From: Rhodobacter sp.
Lineage (GTDB): Bacteria; Pseudomonadota; Alphaproteobacteria; Rhodobacterales; Rhodobacteraceae
NCBI GenBank assembly: GCA_027490955.1
Contig: JAIXXB010000009.1
Span: 1-39,480 of the forward strand
Reading direction: 5' to 3'
Length of the DNA: 39,480 nt
Part shown: piece after piece, positions 19,909 to 27,938 of the stretch
How positions within the stretch are numbered: the first letter of the stretch is position 1
How the letters are laid out: each line of letters begins with the position of its first letter
Position numbers and translations under genes: made by a program
Notes under the pieces: generated by a model
Databases searched by the model: none
Told to the model about the DNA's origin: nothing
The model's input: the letters and a program-made list of their open reading frames with translations, nothing else

Positions 19909-20865
19909 TTGAGCATCATCTTGATCGGGGCTGGGCCGATGGCCATTGCCTATGCAAAGGCGCTGCAGCATATGGGCCATTCGTTTCAATGCTTGGGCCG
20001 CGGCAGCGAATCCGCGGCGCGGTTTTTGCGTGAAACGGGCGTTGCTGCGGGAACGGGTCCGCTAGAGCAACAGCTGCAATCGGTGGAAATCCATGGGGCC
20101 ATGGTGATCGTTGCGGTCAGCATTAACCAGCTGGCCCCGGTGTGCCAGATGCTGCTGCAAAAAGAACCGCGCGGGGTTTTGGTGGAAAAACCGGGCGGGG
20201 TTGATTTGCGCCAAATGGCAGAGCTGGCCGCGCAAGATATGGGGGGCCGAATTCGGGTTGCCTATAACCGCCGCTTTTTCAAATCCACCCAAGCGGCGCG
20301 CCAGATCATCGCGGATGATGGCGGCGCGCAATCGGTGCATTTCGAATTTACCGAATTGCCAGATAGGTTGGCCGCCCTTGGCGTGCATCCGCCCGAGGTT
20401 TTGGCGAACCTGCCTTATGCAAACTCTTCCCACGTATTCGATATGGCGTTCTTTCTGGGTCAGGCGAATGGCGATTTGAGCGATGTAAGCATCGCAGGTG
20501 CGGAGCGGCAGGGCGGGCTGGTATGGCACCCCGATGGCGCGCGCTTTGCCAGCTGCGGCACGATTGGCGAGCGCGCCCTTTACAGCTGCATGGCGGATTG
20601 GCAATCGGGTGGCAATTGGAGCGTTGAGATTACAACGTCCAAGCGCCGCCTGCGACTAAAACCGTTGGAAACCCTGACAGAGCAACTGAGGGAAACCTTT
20701 GCGGTTCAGCCCATCGCCCTGCCCGAAGAGCCGAAAGATATAAAGCCCGGCCTGCATGATATGTTGGTTGATTTCATGGAAAACGGTGGCGCCCAGTTGC
20801 CCACAATGCGCCAGCAAGTGGCGAGAATGGGTGTTTTTGCCAAGATGTTGCGGCGCGAGCACTAG
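19909..20865 (+). CDS. Gfo/Idh/MocA-type oxidoreductase
   Basis: A 318-residue NAD(P)-dependent sugar oxidoreductase. It starts at TTG 19909, six bases after a strong AAAGGAG, and at once forms the Rossmann motif IILIGAGPMAIAYAKAL. The family motif EKP is at 93-95, followed by YNRR (119-122) and SSHVFDMAFFL with His175. In-frame codons upstream of the TTG have no ribosome site. It closes the plus-strand group and converges with a minus-strand gene only three bases away. The substrate is unknown; the neighbourhood suggests a nucleotide-sugar or an aminosugar modification. Confidence 0.8.
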   Translation: MSIILIGAGPMAIAYAKALQHMGHSFQCLGRGSESAARFLRETGVAAGTGPLEQQLQSVEIHGAMVIVAVSINQLAPVCQMLLQKEPRGVLVEKPGGVDLRQMAELAAQDMGGRIRVAYNRRFFKSTQAARQIIADDGGAQSVHFEFTELPDRLAALGVHPPEVLANLPYANSSHVFDMAFFLGQANGDLSDVSIAGAERQGGLVWHPDGARFASCGTIGERALYSCMADWQSGGNWSVEITTSKRRLRLKPLETLTEQLRETFAVQPIALPEEPKDIKPGLHDMLVDFMENGGAQLPTMRQQVARMGVFAKMLRREH

Positions 20866-20868
20866 CCG

Positions 20869-22374
20869 CTAGGTTTCAATCCCAAGCTGCGCCAAGGCAT
20901 CTGTCATCGGGATCGGCGTTTGGTGGGTCTGCCGCCGCACCGCAGGCATTTGGCCTGCCCAAGCCAAGATCGCGGCGGTTTGGTCTGCGATGTCTTCGCT
21001 GGCATGGATGGTGAGCAGCCCGTGCACCTCGTGCTGGTAATCCTTTGCGATCTGCTGCGCAAAGCTTTGGGTGGCAAAACTGGGAATGCCCAGCAACGCC
21101 GCCTCGAGAATTGTGGCGGAATAGCCCGTAACCACGCCGTCCACCCAGTCCAGCAAAAAGGGCAGTGGCGTGGTGGCCGCAAGGGCGCTGCCCAATGCTG
21201 CGCTGGTGTCAGGATCGATCAGCCGTTCGGTTTCCTTAACCCGCGTTGGGTGCGGTTTGAAAAGAAGGTTCGCGCCCGCGCTGTGCAGGGCCTTGGCCAG
21301 CAGAACATCGTTGGGTTGCTGCGCGGCAAACAGCAGCAAGGGGCCTTTGCGCGCGCGGCGCTGGTGCAAGGTGGCCTGCACGTTATCGGGCAGCGCGGGC
21401 AGAAAGGGTTTCATTTGGCCCCAAGTTGGGCCAACAACGGCGGCCTGGCGCGAAGGGTGCTGAGATGTGAACAGATCAGCATCCGTTGCCGTCCAGCTAA
21501 GTTGCGCGCTGGGCAAGACTGACCAATCTTCGGCAGGCGTATCGTGGAAAAAGTATGACCCATTGGATCGGCCCTGTAGGCCATGCTGGATATCGACAAA
21601 GCGCGCGCCATATCCGCGGCACAAATGGGCCATGGCCCAGCCGTAGAACGAGGCATAGTTGCCCGAAAAGACCGCCCTCGGTGGCGCGGCTTGGAACAAC
21701 GGGGCAAAGAATTTGATCGTGCAGGCGACCCGCGCGATCAGCGTGTCGGCATAGGCGAAGAGCGATGCCTCGGGCTGGGCGGTGGCGGCAATCACGATAT
21801 CCAACTCGGCGCAGTTGCGGCGCATAAAGGCTTGGGCGATGCTTGGCCCACGGGCATAGCGCCCGATATGTTTGATCAGCGGGTCTAGCGAAACTTGCGC
21901 GCCGCCCGACCCTGCCGCCCCTTCGACAAAATTGGAATAGAGGCCCAAACTTTCATGACCTGCGGCCCTTAGAGCTGCACGAATGGCGTGATGATGCTGG
22001 CTTACCCGTTGCCCATTTACATCAACCATCCCAGATCCAGCGCCAAATAGCCAATAGTGGTGCCGGCGCAAAAGCGCATCGCTGAACTGCGCCCGAAGCC
22101 CCGACCGCAAGGCCCAGTCCGCGCCAAGGGCAGGTAACCCGCCCAAACTCTGCCGCCGTTGCGAAAACCCAAGATAGGCCTTGAACTTATCGCTAGAATC
22201 AACGCTGCCTTGCATGGCAAAAATAATCTGCTTGACCAGCACGTATTTCACAATCGGCCAGACGTGAAAGCCATCAAACTTCCAAGTTTGCGTGATGCCA
22301 CTGGTTTCAAACCGCGTCAACGCAGCCATCGCCTTGGCAAAGGGGTCGCTGTTATCGTTGGACCCTGTGCGCAT
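20869..22374 (-). CDS. Putative surface-carbohydrate glycosyltransferase (HP-motif GT-B type)
   Basis: A 501-residue protein I cannot name exactly. The second half resembles a GT-B transferase: VDIQHGLQG (residues near 262-270), LLFAAQQPN, then an HP motif in LLFKPHPTRVKE, and VTGYSATILEAALLGIPSFATQS. Such KPHP plus TGYS signatures occur in capsule and sialic-acid-type transferases. It is the last gene of the minus operon with the 4,6-dehydratase and LegC, 12 bases after legC, with GAGGG upstream of ATG. This makes transfer of the nonulosonic acid a reasonable hypothesis. The N-terminal 250 residues show no motif I recognise. No signal peptide or membrane segment is evident. Confidence 0.65.
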   Translation of the reverse strand: MRTGSNDNSDPFAKAMAALTRFETSGITQTWKFDGFHVWPIVKYVLVKQIIFAMQGSVDSSDKFKAYLGFSQRRQSLGGLPALGADWALRSGLRAQFSDALLRRHHYWLFGAGSGMVDVNGQRVSQHHHAIRAALRAAGHESLGLYSNFVEGAAGSGGAQVSLDPLIKHIGRYARGPSIAQAFMRRNCAELDIVIAATAQPEASLFAYADTLIARVACTIKFFAPLFQAAPPRAVFSGNYASFYGWAMAHLCRGYGARFVDIQHGLQGRSNGSYFFHDTPAEDWSVLPSAQLSWTATDADLFTSQHPSRQAAVVGPTWGQMKPFLPALPDNVQATLHQRRARKGPLLLFAAQQPNDVLLAKALHSAGANLLFKPHPTRVKETERLIDPDTSAALGSALAATTPLPFLLDWVDGVVTGYSATILEAALLGIPSFATQSFAQQIAKDYQHEVHGLLTIHASEDIADQTAAILAWAGQMPAVRRQTHQTPIPMTDALAQLGIET

Positions 22375-22386
22375 CTGGCTGGCCCT

Positions 22387-23535
22387 CTAGCGAAACGCGC
22401 GATTGACCAGATCGATCACCCGCATCTGGTCAGATTGCGTTAGCTGAGTCGAGCAGGGCAGGGGTTGAATGCGCTGCCACAAGGCATCGGATAGACCGCT
22501 AAGGTGGCGGGGGCAGGCAAGATAGGGCTGCTGCAAATGGATGGGTTTCCAAAAACTGCGCGCCTCGACGCCGTTTTCGATCAAACTGCTGCGCAGGTTT
22601 TCCATTTGCGCCAGCGATGCATCGGGCGCAAAGATGCCAGACAGCCAATGCGATCCCGTTCGGTCTGGCAGCGCAGGAAACGGCAGCAGGCCCGCCGTAT
22701 CGCCAAAAGCCGATGCATAGGTTTGGGCGATCCGCGCCTTGGCTTGCAGAAATTCGTCCAGCCGTTCCAATTGTGCCACGCCTACAGCGGCCTGCAAATT
22801 GGTCATCCGATAGTTAAAACCAACGATATCATGATCATAGCCCGCCCCAAGGCGTGCGGTGGCGGTCAGGTGTTTGATCTTTGCGCCATCGGCGGGCGCA
22901 GCGCCAACCAGCGCGCCGCCGCCGCCCGCTGTGACCAGTTTGTTGCCATTGAACGACAGCGCCGTCAGATCGGCCCCCGTATGGGCCAGATCTTTGCCCT
23001 GATACTGTGCCCCAACAGCCGCCGCCACATCGGCCACAACCGCCAAACCATAAGCCTTGGCCAGCGAAACAATAGCGTCCATATCGGCGGGCAGGCCCAT
23101 GGCAAACACAGGCATCACCACCTTGATAGCGCCGCCCGTCGCAGTGTAGCGCAGCACGCCCTTTGCATCGCGCTGGCAATGATCGTTCAACAAAACCTGT
23201 AGCAGGCCCGCATCCATGCCCCAACTGTCGGCATCCACATCCAAAATGATGGGGGTCGCGTGACAATGGGCGACGGCGTTAGCAGTGGCGATAAAGGTAA
23301 GGCTGGGGATAATCACATGATCCCCCGGCCCCACGCCCAAGAAATGCAGTGCTGTGTGCAGCGCCGTTGTGCCAGACGAGGTCGCCACGGCCCAAGCGCC
23401 GCCCGTTGCCTGCGCTGTTGCCGCCTCGAACCGGTCGACAAAAGGCCCGACGGTCGAGACAAAGGTCGAGGCCACGCATTCCGCCAAATACGCCCCTTCG
23501 TTGCCCGAGATATTGGGGATGCACAGGGGTATCAT
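22387..23535 (-). CDS. legC: LegC-type sugar aminotransferase
   Basis: A DegT-family PLP enzyme of 382 residues. It starts IPLCIPNISGNEGAYLAEC, the characteristic LegC opening. It has ATSSGTTALHTALHFLGVGPGD, Asp169 in VVADVAAAVGA, the PLP lysine Lys199 in SFNGNKLVTAGGGG, and FNYRMTNLQAAVGVAQLERL. It should install the C4 amino group on the 4-keto-6-deoxy-HexNAc nucleotide made by the dehydratase encoded just upstream (stop and start separated by one base). It is distinct from the PglE-like enzyme at 17.4 kb. The usual acidic residues after the PLP aspartate are replaced by alanines, which is a mild oddity. Confidence 0.87.
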   Translation of the reverse strand: MIPLCIPNISGNEGAYLAECVASTFVSTVGPFVDRFEAATAQATGGAWAVATSSGTTALHTALHFLGVGPGDHVIIPSLTFIATANAVAHCHATPIILDVDADSWGMDAGLLQVLLNDHCQRDAKGVLRYTATGGAIKVVMPVFAMGLPADMDAIVSLAKAYGLAVVADVAAAVGAQYQGKDLAHTGADLTALSFNGNKLVTAGGGGALVGAAPADGAKIKHLTATARLGAGYDHDIVGFNYRMTNLQAAVGVAQLERLDEFLQAKARIAQTYASAFGDTAGLLPFPALPDRTGSHWLSGIFAPDASLAQMENLRSSLIENGVEARSFWKPIHLQQPYLACPRHLSGLSDALWQRIQPLPCSTQLTQSDQMRVIDLVNRAFR

Positions 23536-23536
23536 G

Positions 23537-24766
23537 CTAAACCCGTTGGTCCAAGTTCAGGCCAGTTTCTTTATGGCTTTGCAAGAAAGACGGCTCGGCC
23601 ATGGCGATCAGGTCTTTCAACTGTTCTTTCGAAATCGGGCCCAATTCGGTCTGCGTGAAAATCTCGGCCATTCGTGCCAGCATCGCCTGCATGACGCCCG
23701 CGCCTGCCAAAGGCAAATACTGAACGGCGGCGATGGTTTGATAGCCCAGATCGACCAAGGTTTCGCCTTTTGCCACAAACTCTTCAAAGGGTTTTTCGCC
23801 CGAGGTTGTTAGTTTGGTCAGCAGCAACGGCCAGCGTTTGGCATGTTTTTCGCGCTCTACTGCCGCGCAGGCTGCGGCCTCGTCCGTGTAGGGGGCAGGC
23901 TGATAGCCACTGGCGTGCAAAAACCGCTCGGCGATCAATTGCATTTCGACAAGGCAGGTTTCGGGATCAAGTTTTGGCACAACGATATGACGGTGCGGCG
24001 CGGTGGTTGCTGCCAGCAGGCAAAGCTGCCCGCTTTCCTTTAGCGAGACGAAATAGCGCCGCGTATCTTCGGGCGCGGCGATGGGCTGGCCTTTTTTCAA
24101 CCGATTCTCAAAGCTTTGCAGCAGCGAGCCATTGGAAAAGGCCACATTGGCAAAACGGGCCGATGTGACAGTGCAGCGCAAATCGCCCGCCAGCCCCTGA
24201 TCGAACATTACATGTTCCATGACCCGTTTTGACGCGCCCATTAGCGAGGTGGGGTTTGCGGCTTTATCGGTGGACACGCTAAAGTAGCGGCCCGAAAACC
24301 CAACGTTGCGCAGCAAATCGACCAGTTTGGCCTGTTTGACGATATTGGTGTCAAACATTTGCAGAGTGGAATAGCCATCCTTTTCCGACCGCACATGTTT
24401 GATGGCGGCAAAGTTCATCACCAAATCATAGGGGCCTTCTTCACGCACAAAGGCCCGAAACGCCGCCGATCCGTAATCTAGCGGCAGGCTGCGCAAATCG
24501 GCGATATCCACAGGTGTAGGCGTCGAACGCAGGCTGCGGATCAGTTCGGCCAATTCGTTTTCGTTTTGGTCGATGATGTGCAGGGCGGCAGGGCGAAAGG
24601 CCACCAACTCGACTATGGTCGAGCTGCCAATCGAGCCTGCCCCGCCAATCACCAAAACGCGCGCGCCCGCGACCACACGCTCGATCGCTGCTTTTTTGCT
24701 GTCGATATCGGGTTGAAACAGGGGGGCGTCGCGTCCAGTGGCTATCGCCGAAAAGTCTGATTTCAC
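23537..24766 (-). CDS. NDP-N-acetylglucosamine 4,6-dehydratase (soluble PglF/WbpM class)
   Basis: A 409-residue short-chain dehydrogenase of the polysaccharide biosynthesis (CapD/PF02719) type. It has the NAD motif VIGGAGSIGSS (39-49), the STDKAANPTS segment (165-174, with Thr166-Asp167-Lys168) and Met176-x3-Lys180. That is the Ser-Met-Lys arrangement of PglF/WbpM/FlaA1, where Met stands in place of the usual Tyr. Unlike PglF or WbpM it has no N-terminal membrane domain. It starts at GTG 24766 with GGAG nine bases upstream. Position before legC makes it the LegB-equivalent. PglF-class enzymes use UDP-sugars, whereas canonical LegB uses a GDP-sugar. Confidence 0.85.
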   Translation of the reverse strand: MKSDFSAIATGRDAPLFQPDIDSKKAAIERVVAGARVLVIGGAGSIGSSTIVELVAFRPAALHIIDQNENELAELIRSLRSTPTPVDIADLRSLPLDYGSAAFRAFVREEGPYDLVMNFAAIKHVRSEKDGYSTLQMFDTNIVKQAKLVDLLRNVGFSGRYFSVSTDKAANPTSLMGASKRVMEHVMFDQGLAGDLRCTVTSARFANVAFSNGSLLQSFENRLKKGQPIAAPEDTRRYFVSLKESGQLCLLAATTAPHRHIVVPKLDPETCLVEMQLIAERFLHASGYQPAPYTDEAAACAAVEREKHAKRWPLLLTKLTTSGEKPFEEFVAKGETLVDLGYQTIAAVQYLPLAGAGVMQAMLARMAEIFTQTELGPISKEQLKDLIAMAEPSFLQSHKETGLNLDQRV

Positions 24767-24937
24767 GATGATTTACTCCGCTCCAGTTCGGGTGTGTATT
24801 CCTGCAAATCTGGGTGTCGGTCAAGCAAAAAGGCCATGTTGGCGGCAAAGGTCAGTTGCTGCAAGAAGTGTTGGCGCAGGCTTTGCAAACATAGTACAGA
24901 AATTCTGCGCGCTGCGAATGGGAAAGGGCCAGGGCAT
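24767..24937. promoter_or_regulatory. Divergent promoter region of the nonulosonic acid genes
   Basis: These 171 bases lie between the GTG of the minus-strand dehydratase and the ATG of plus-strand legG. They are the only place where both transcripts can start. The two halves of the nonulosonate pathway may therefore be co-regulated from here. I see a GGAG ribosome site for the dehydratase and an AAAGGG-AGGG stretch for legG, but no clear -35/-10 pair or operator. An open frame running through from 24794 has unlikely codon content. Confidence 0.4.
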
Positions 24938-26119
24938 ATGCACGGCAAACCGCTTCACGTCACCTGCATCACCACCAGCCGCGCCGATTTTTCGTTGCAG
25001 CGATGGCCCATGCGCGAAATCGCAGGCCATAAGGATATGCGGCTAAGTATAATTGCTGGGGGCGGGCATTTGGCCCCGTCGCAAGGCGCGACCATCGACG
25101 AAATTCGGCAAGATGGGTTTGTCGTGGATGAAACCGTTGACATGTATATCGATGGCGACAGCGCGCAAATCAAGGCGGCGGGGGCGGCCTTGGCCACGAT
25201 GGGGGTTGGGCAGGCGCTGACGCGGCTTGCGCCCGATTGGGTGATGCTGCTGGGGGATCGGTTCGAGGTTTTGGGCGCGGCCACGGCGGCGGCGCTGCAT
25301 CGATTGCCGATTTGCCATCTGTGCGGCGGCGATGTGACCGAAGGGGCTAGCGACGATGCCTTTCGCAACGCGATCAGCAAGCTGAGCCATCTGCACTGCA
25401 CCACCTCGGCAGAAGCATCCGAAAACCTGCGGTACATGGGTGAAGAGGATTGGCGGATTTTCCAAACGGGCAGTCCAGGCCTAGATTCCATACACCATGT
25501 GCCAAAGCTGGCCCGTTCGCAGATGTTCCAAGAGATTGGCCTGCCAGACCATCCGCAAACGGCGCTGGTCACCCTGCATCCCAGCACGCTGAAGGATGAT
25601 CTGGGTCTGTCCGAATTGCACGCCTTGTTGGCGGCATTGGACAGTCATCCAGACCTGCAACTGCTGATCACCGGAACCAATGCCGATTCTGGCGGTGCCG
25701 AATTCAACGCCGCATTAAAGGACTTTGCCGCGCGGCGGCCAGGCGCGGTGTTTCGCCAAAGCCTTGGGCAAAACCTGTATGTGAACGCGATGCGGCAGAT
25801 GTCTGCAGTGATTGGCAATTCGTCTAGCGGGTTATACGAAGCGCCCAGCTTTGGCCTGCCGACTGTGAATATAGGAGATCGGCAAAAGGGCAGGCTGCGC
25901 GCGGCCAGCGTGTTTGATTGCGGTGGCACAGCGCCCGAAATTGCGGCTGCGATTGCGGCGGCCCGCGCCTTTTCGGGGCGGGATATTGTCAACCCCTATG
26001 GCGATGGCCATAGTGCGGCAAGGATCGTTTCGGCCATGTTGACGCTGTCCAGTCAGCGCGGCCAGGGCGAGATTTTGGCCAAGCGGTTTGTTAGGTATAA
26101 TCAGGGGCAAAGGGCATGA
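24938..26119 (+). CDS. legG: Hydrolysing UDP-/GDP-sugar 2-epimerase, LegG/NeuC-like
   Basis: A 393-residue GT-B-fold enzyme that removes the nucleotide while inverting C2, releasing the free 2,4-diacetamido-6-deoxy-mannose-type substrate for LegI. It shows ITTSRADFSLQ at the start, LLGDRFEVLGAA (Asp107, Glu110), HLCGGDVTEGASDDAFRNAISKLSHLH (catalytic region) and GNSSSGLYEAPSFGLPTVNIGDRQKGR. The last segment is strongly diagnostic for NeuC/LegG. I start at ATG 24938, which matches the family; a 48-residue open extension upstream has poor codon content. The stop overlaps legI as ATGA. Confidence 0.9.
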   Translation: MHGKPLHVTCITTSRADFSLQRWPMREIAGHKDMRLSIIAGGGHLAPSQGATIDEIRQDGFVVDETVDMYIDGDSAQIKAAGAALATMGVGQALTRLAPDWVMLLGDRFEVLGAATAAALHRLPICHLCGGDVTEGASDDAFRNAISKLSHLHCTTSAEASENLRYMGEEDWRIFQTGSPGLDSIHHVPKLARSQMFQEIGLPDHPQTALVTLHPSTLKDDLGLSELHALLAALDSHPDLQLLITGTNADSGGAEFNAALKDFAARRPGAVFRQSLGQNLYVNAMRQMSAVIGNSSSGLYEAPSFGLPTVNIGDRQKGRLRAASVFDCGGTAPEIAAAIAAARAFSGRDIVNPYGDGHSAARIVSAMLTLSSQRGQGEILAKRFVRYNQGQRA

Positions 26120-27201
26120 ATAGCGCGAAAATACTGCTGATTGCCGAGGCGGGCGTAAACCATAACGGCGATCTGGCGCGGGCCATTGATTTGGTCGATG
26201 CGGCCGCCGAAGCGGGCGCGGATATGATCAAGTTTCAAACCTTTTCCGCTAAGGCGATGGTGACCAAATCCGCGGGTTTAGCTGATTACCAAGCGCGGCA
26301 AATCGGCCAAGTAAAATCGCAGTTTGAGATGTTGGTCGAATTGGAGTTGGACGAGGCCGCCCATTACAAGCTGATCGAAAAATGCAAGGCGCGCAAGATT
26401 GGGTTTTTGTCCACGCCGTTTGATCTGGATAGCCTTGATCTGCTGACCAAAGGTTTGGGGCAAAAGCTGTTGAAAATAGGCTCGGGTGATTTGAACAACG
26501 GCCCGTTGCTGTATGCGGCAGCGCAGTCAGGCACTGATATCATACTTTCAACGGGCATGGCGAGTTTGGGCGAAATAGAGCTGGCGCTGGGTCTGCTTGC
26601 CCTTGGCTACAGCGTAAACCCACCCGCTGCGCCCATTAGGCAAGACATGATCAAGGCTTGGGCCAATGCTGATCTGCGCGCAGGTTTGACTGGCAAAGTG
26701 AGTATTTTGCACTGCGTTTCGAACTATCCAGCCAGCGCGGGCGCGACCAACCTGCGTGCCATGCAGACCATGCGCGATGCCTTTGGCCTGCCGGTCGGCT
26801 ATTCTGACCATACGTTGGGCGGCACAGCGGCAATTGCAGCGGCGGCGCTGGGCGCGGTTTGCATCGAAAAGCACCTGACACTGGACCGCACACTAGAGGG
26901 GCCAGACCACGCTGCATCCAGCGAACCTGAAGAGTTGGCCGCGATCTTTACAGCAATCCGCGAGGTAGAGGTGATGCTGGGCAGCGCGGTGAAATGCTGT
27001 GCCCCCGAGGAAGCAAACACCGCCGAGGTGGCCCGTAAACGGGTTGTTGCCAAAACCGATATCGCCAAGGGCGAGGTGTTTTCGCCGAAAAACCTGATCA
27101 CCAAACGCGCGAAATCGGGCAAAGACCCTATGTCCTATTGGGAGCATATGGGCAAAATAGCTGGGGCCGATTACCGCGAAGGCGATCCGATTGATGGCTA
27201 A
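26116..27201 (+). CDS. legI: Nonulosonic acid synthase (LegI/NeuB family)
   Basis: Condenses phosphoenolpyruvate with the six-carbon diacetamido sugar to give a nine-carbon legionaminic- or neuraminic-type acid. The 361-residue protein has the NeuB barrel: LLIAEAGVNHNGDL, MIKFQTF, FLSTPFDLDSLDLL, KIGSGDLNNGPLL, ILSTGMASLGEIELAL, LHCVSNYPA, YSDHTLGG and EKHLTLDRTLEGPDHAAS. A C-terminal SAF (antifreeze-like) domain follows from about residue 300 (RKRVVAKTDIAKGEVFSPKNL). It overlaps legG by four bases and legF by eight, so all three should be made from one message. Exact substrate stereochemistry cannot be read from the sequence. Confidence 0.93.
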   Translation: MNSAKILLIAEAGVNHNGDLARAIDLVDAAAEAGADMIKFQTFSAKAMVTKSAGLADYQARQIGQVKSQFEMLVELELDEAAHYKLIEKCKARKIGFLSTPFDLDSLDLLTKGLGQKLLKIGSGDLNNGPLLYAAAQSGTDIILSTGMASLGEIELALGLLALGYSVNPPAAPIRQDMIKAWANADLRAGLTGKVSILHCVSNYPASAGATNLRAMQTMRDAFGLPVGYSDHTLGGTAAIAAAALGAVCIEKHLTLDRTLEGPDHAASSEPEELAAIFTAIREVEVMLGSAVKCCAPEEANTAEVARKRVVAKTDIAKGEVFSPKNLITKRAKSGKDPMSYWEHMGKIAGADYREGDPIDG

Positions 27202-27934
27202 TCGTGTCTGCATCATCCCCGCGCGGGCGGGGTCAAAGGGCCTGCCCAACAAAAACATCCTACCGTTTCGCGGCCTGCCTTTGCTGGCGCATAGTGTAAA
27301 GCAGGCCCTAGGCAGCGGGCTGTTTTCTGAAGTTGCCGTTAGCAGCGACAGCGATGAGTATCTAGAGATTGCGCGCGCTGCTGGCGCGACATTTTACATA
27401 AAGCGCCCTGATGAATTGGCAAGCGATCAAGCGGGCACGATCGATGTGCTGCTGCACGGCGTTTTGGCCTGTGAAAAGGCCCGCAATCAGGGTTTTGACA
27501 GCGTCACCTTGTTGCAAGCCACCTCGCCTTTGCGGCAAAGCCAACACATCCGCGAGGCGGTCGCAAAACTGGAAGATGGCCAGTTTGACAGCGTGGTCAG
27601 CGTGACCGCCGCCAAGAACTCGCCCTATTTCAACCTGCTGGAATACGATGCCGATCATCGCACCTATGGGCTGTCGAAAAAGCTGGGAATGGCGGTGACA
27701 CGGCGGCAGGATGCGCCAGCGGTGTATCAGCTGAACGGATCGATTTACGTGTGGTCTCGCGCGGCCCTGTTCACGCAAAAGGCCAGTCTTTGCAAAAAGA
27801 CAGAAATCTATTTGATGTCAAACCTGCATTCGGTGGATATAGACACCAGTGACGATTGGGCCTTTGCCGAATTGGCCGCAGAGTTGATTGCAAAGAACAG
27901 CGCCGCAGCAGGCCTTGCGGGCCAGGGGACATGA
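27194..27934 (+). CDS. legF: CMP-nonulosonic acid synthetase (LegF/NeuA family)
   Basis: Activates the nine-carbon acid with CTP to the CMP-linked donor. The 246-residue protein opens with CIIPARAGSKGLPNKNILPF, the NeuA/LegF nucleotide signature. It continues with AVSSDSDEYLEIA, LLQATSPLRQSQHI and an SVDIDTSDDWAFAE segment, whose DxxDD pattern binds metal. ATG 27194 is preferred; a TTG one codon earlier is possible. It overlaps the legI stop by eight bases. The next gene starts five bases after its stop. It lacks any C-terminal esterase extension. Confidence 0.92.
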   Translation: MANRVCIIPARAGSKGLPNKNILPFRGLPLLAHSVKQALGSGLFSEVAVSSDSDEYLEIARAAGATFYIKRPDELASDQAGTIDVLLHGVLACEKARNQGFDSVTLLQATSPLRQSQHIREAVAKLEDGQFDSVVSVTAAKNSPYFNLLEYDADHRTYGLSKKLGMAVTRRQDAPAVYQLNGSIYVWSRAALFTQKASLCKKTEIYLMSNLHSVDIDTSDDWAFAELAAELIAKNSAAAGLAGQGT

Positions 27935-27938
27935 GACG

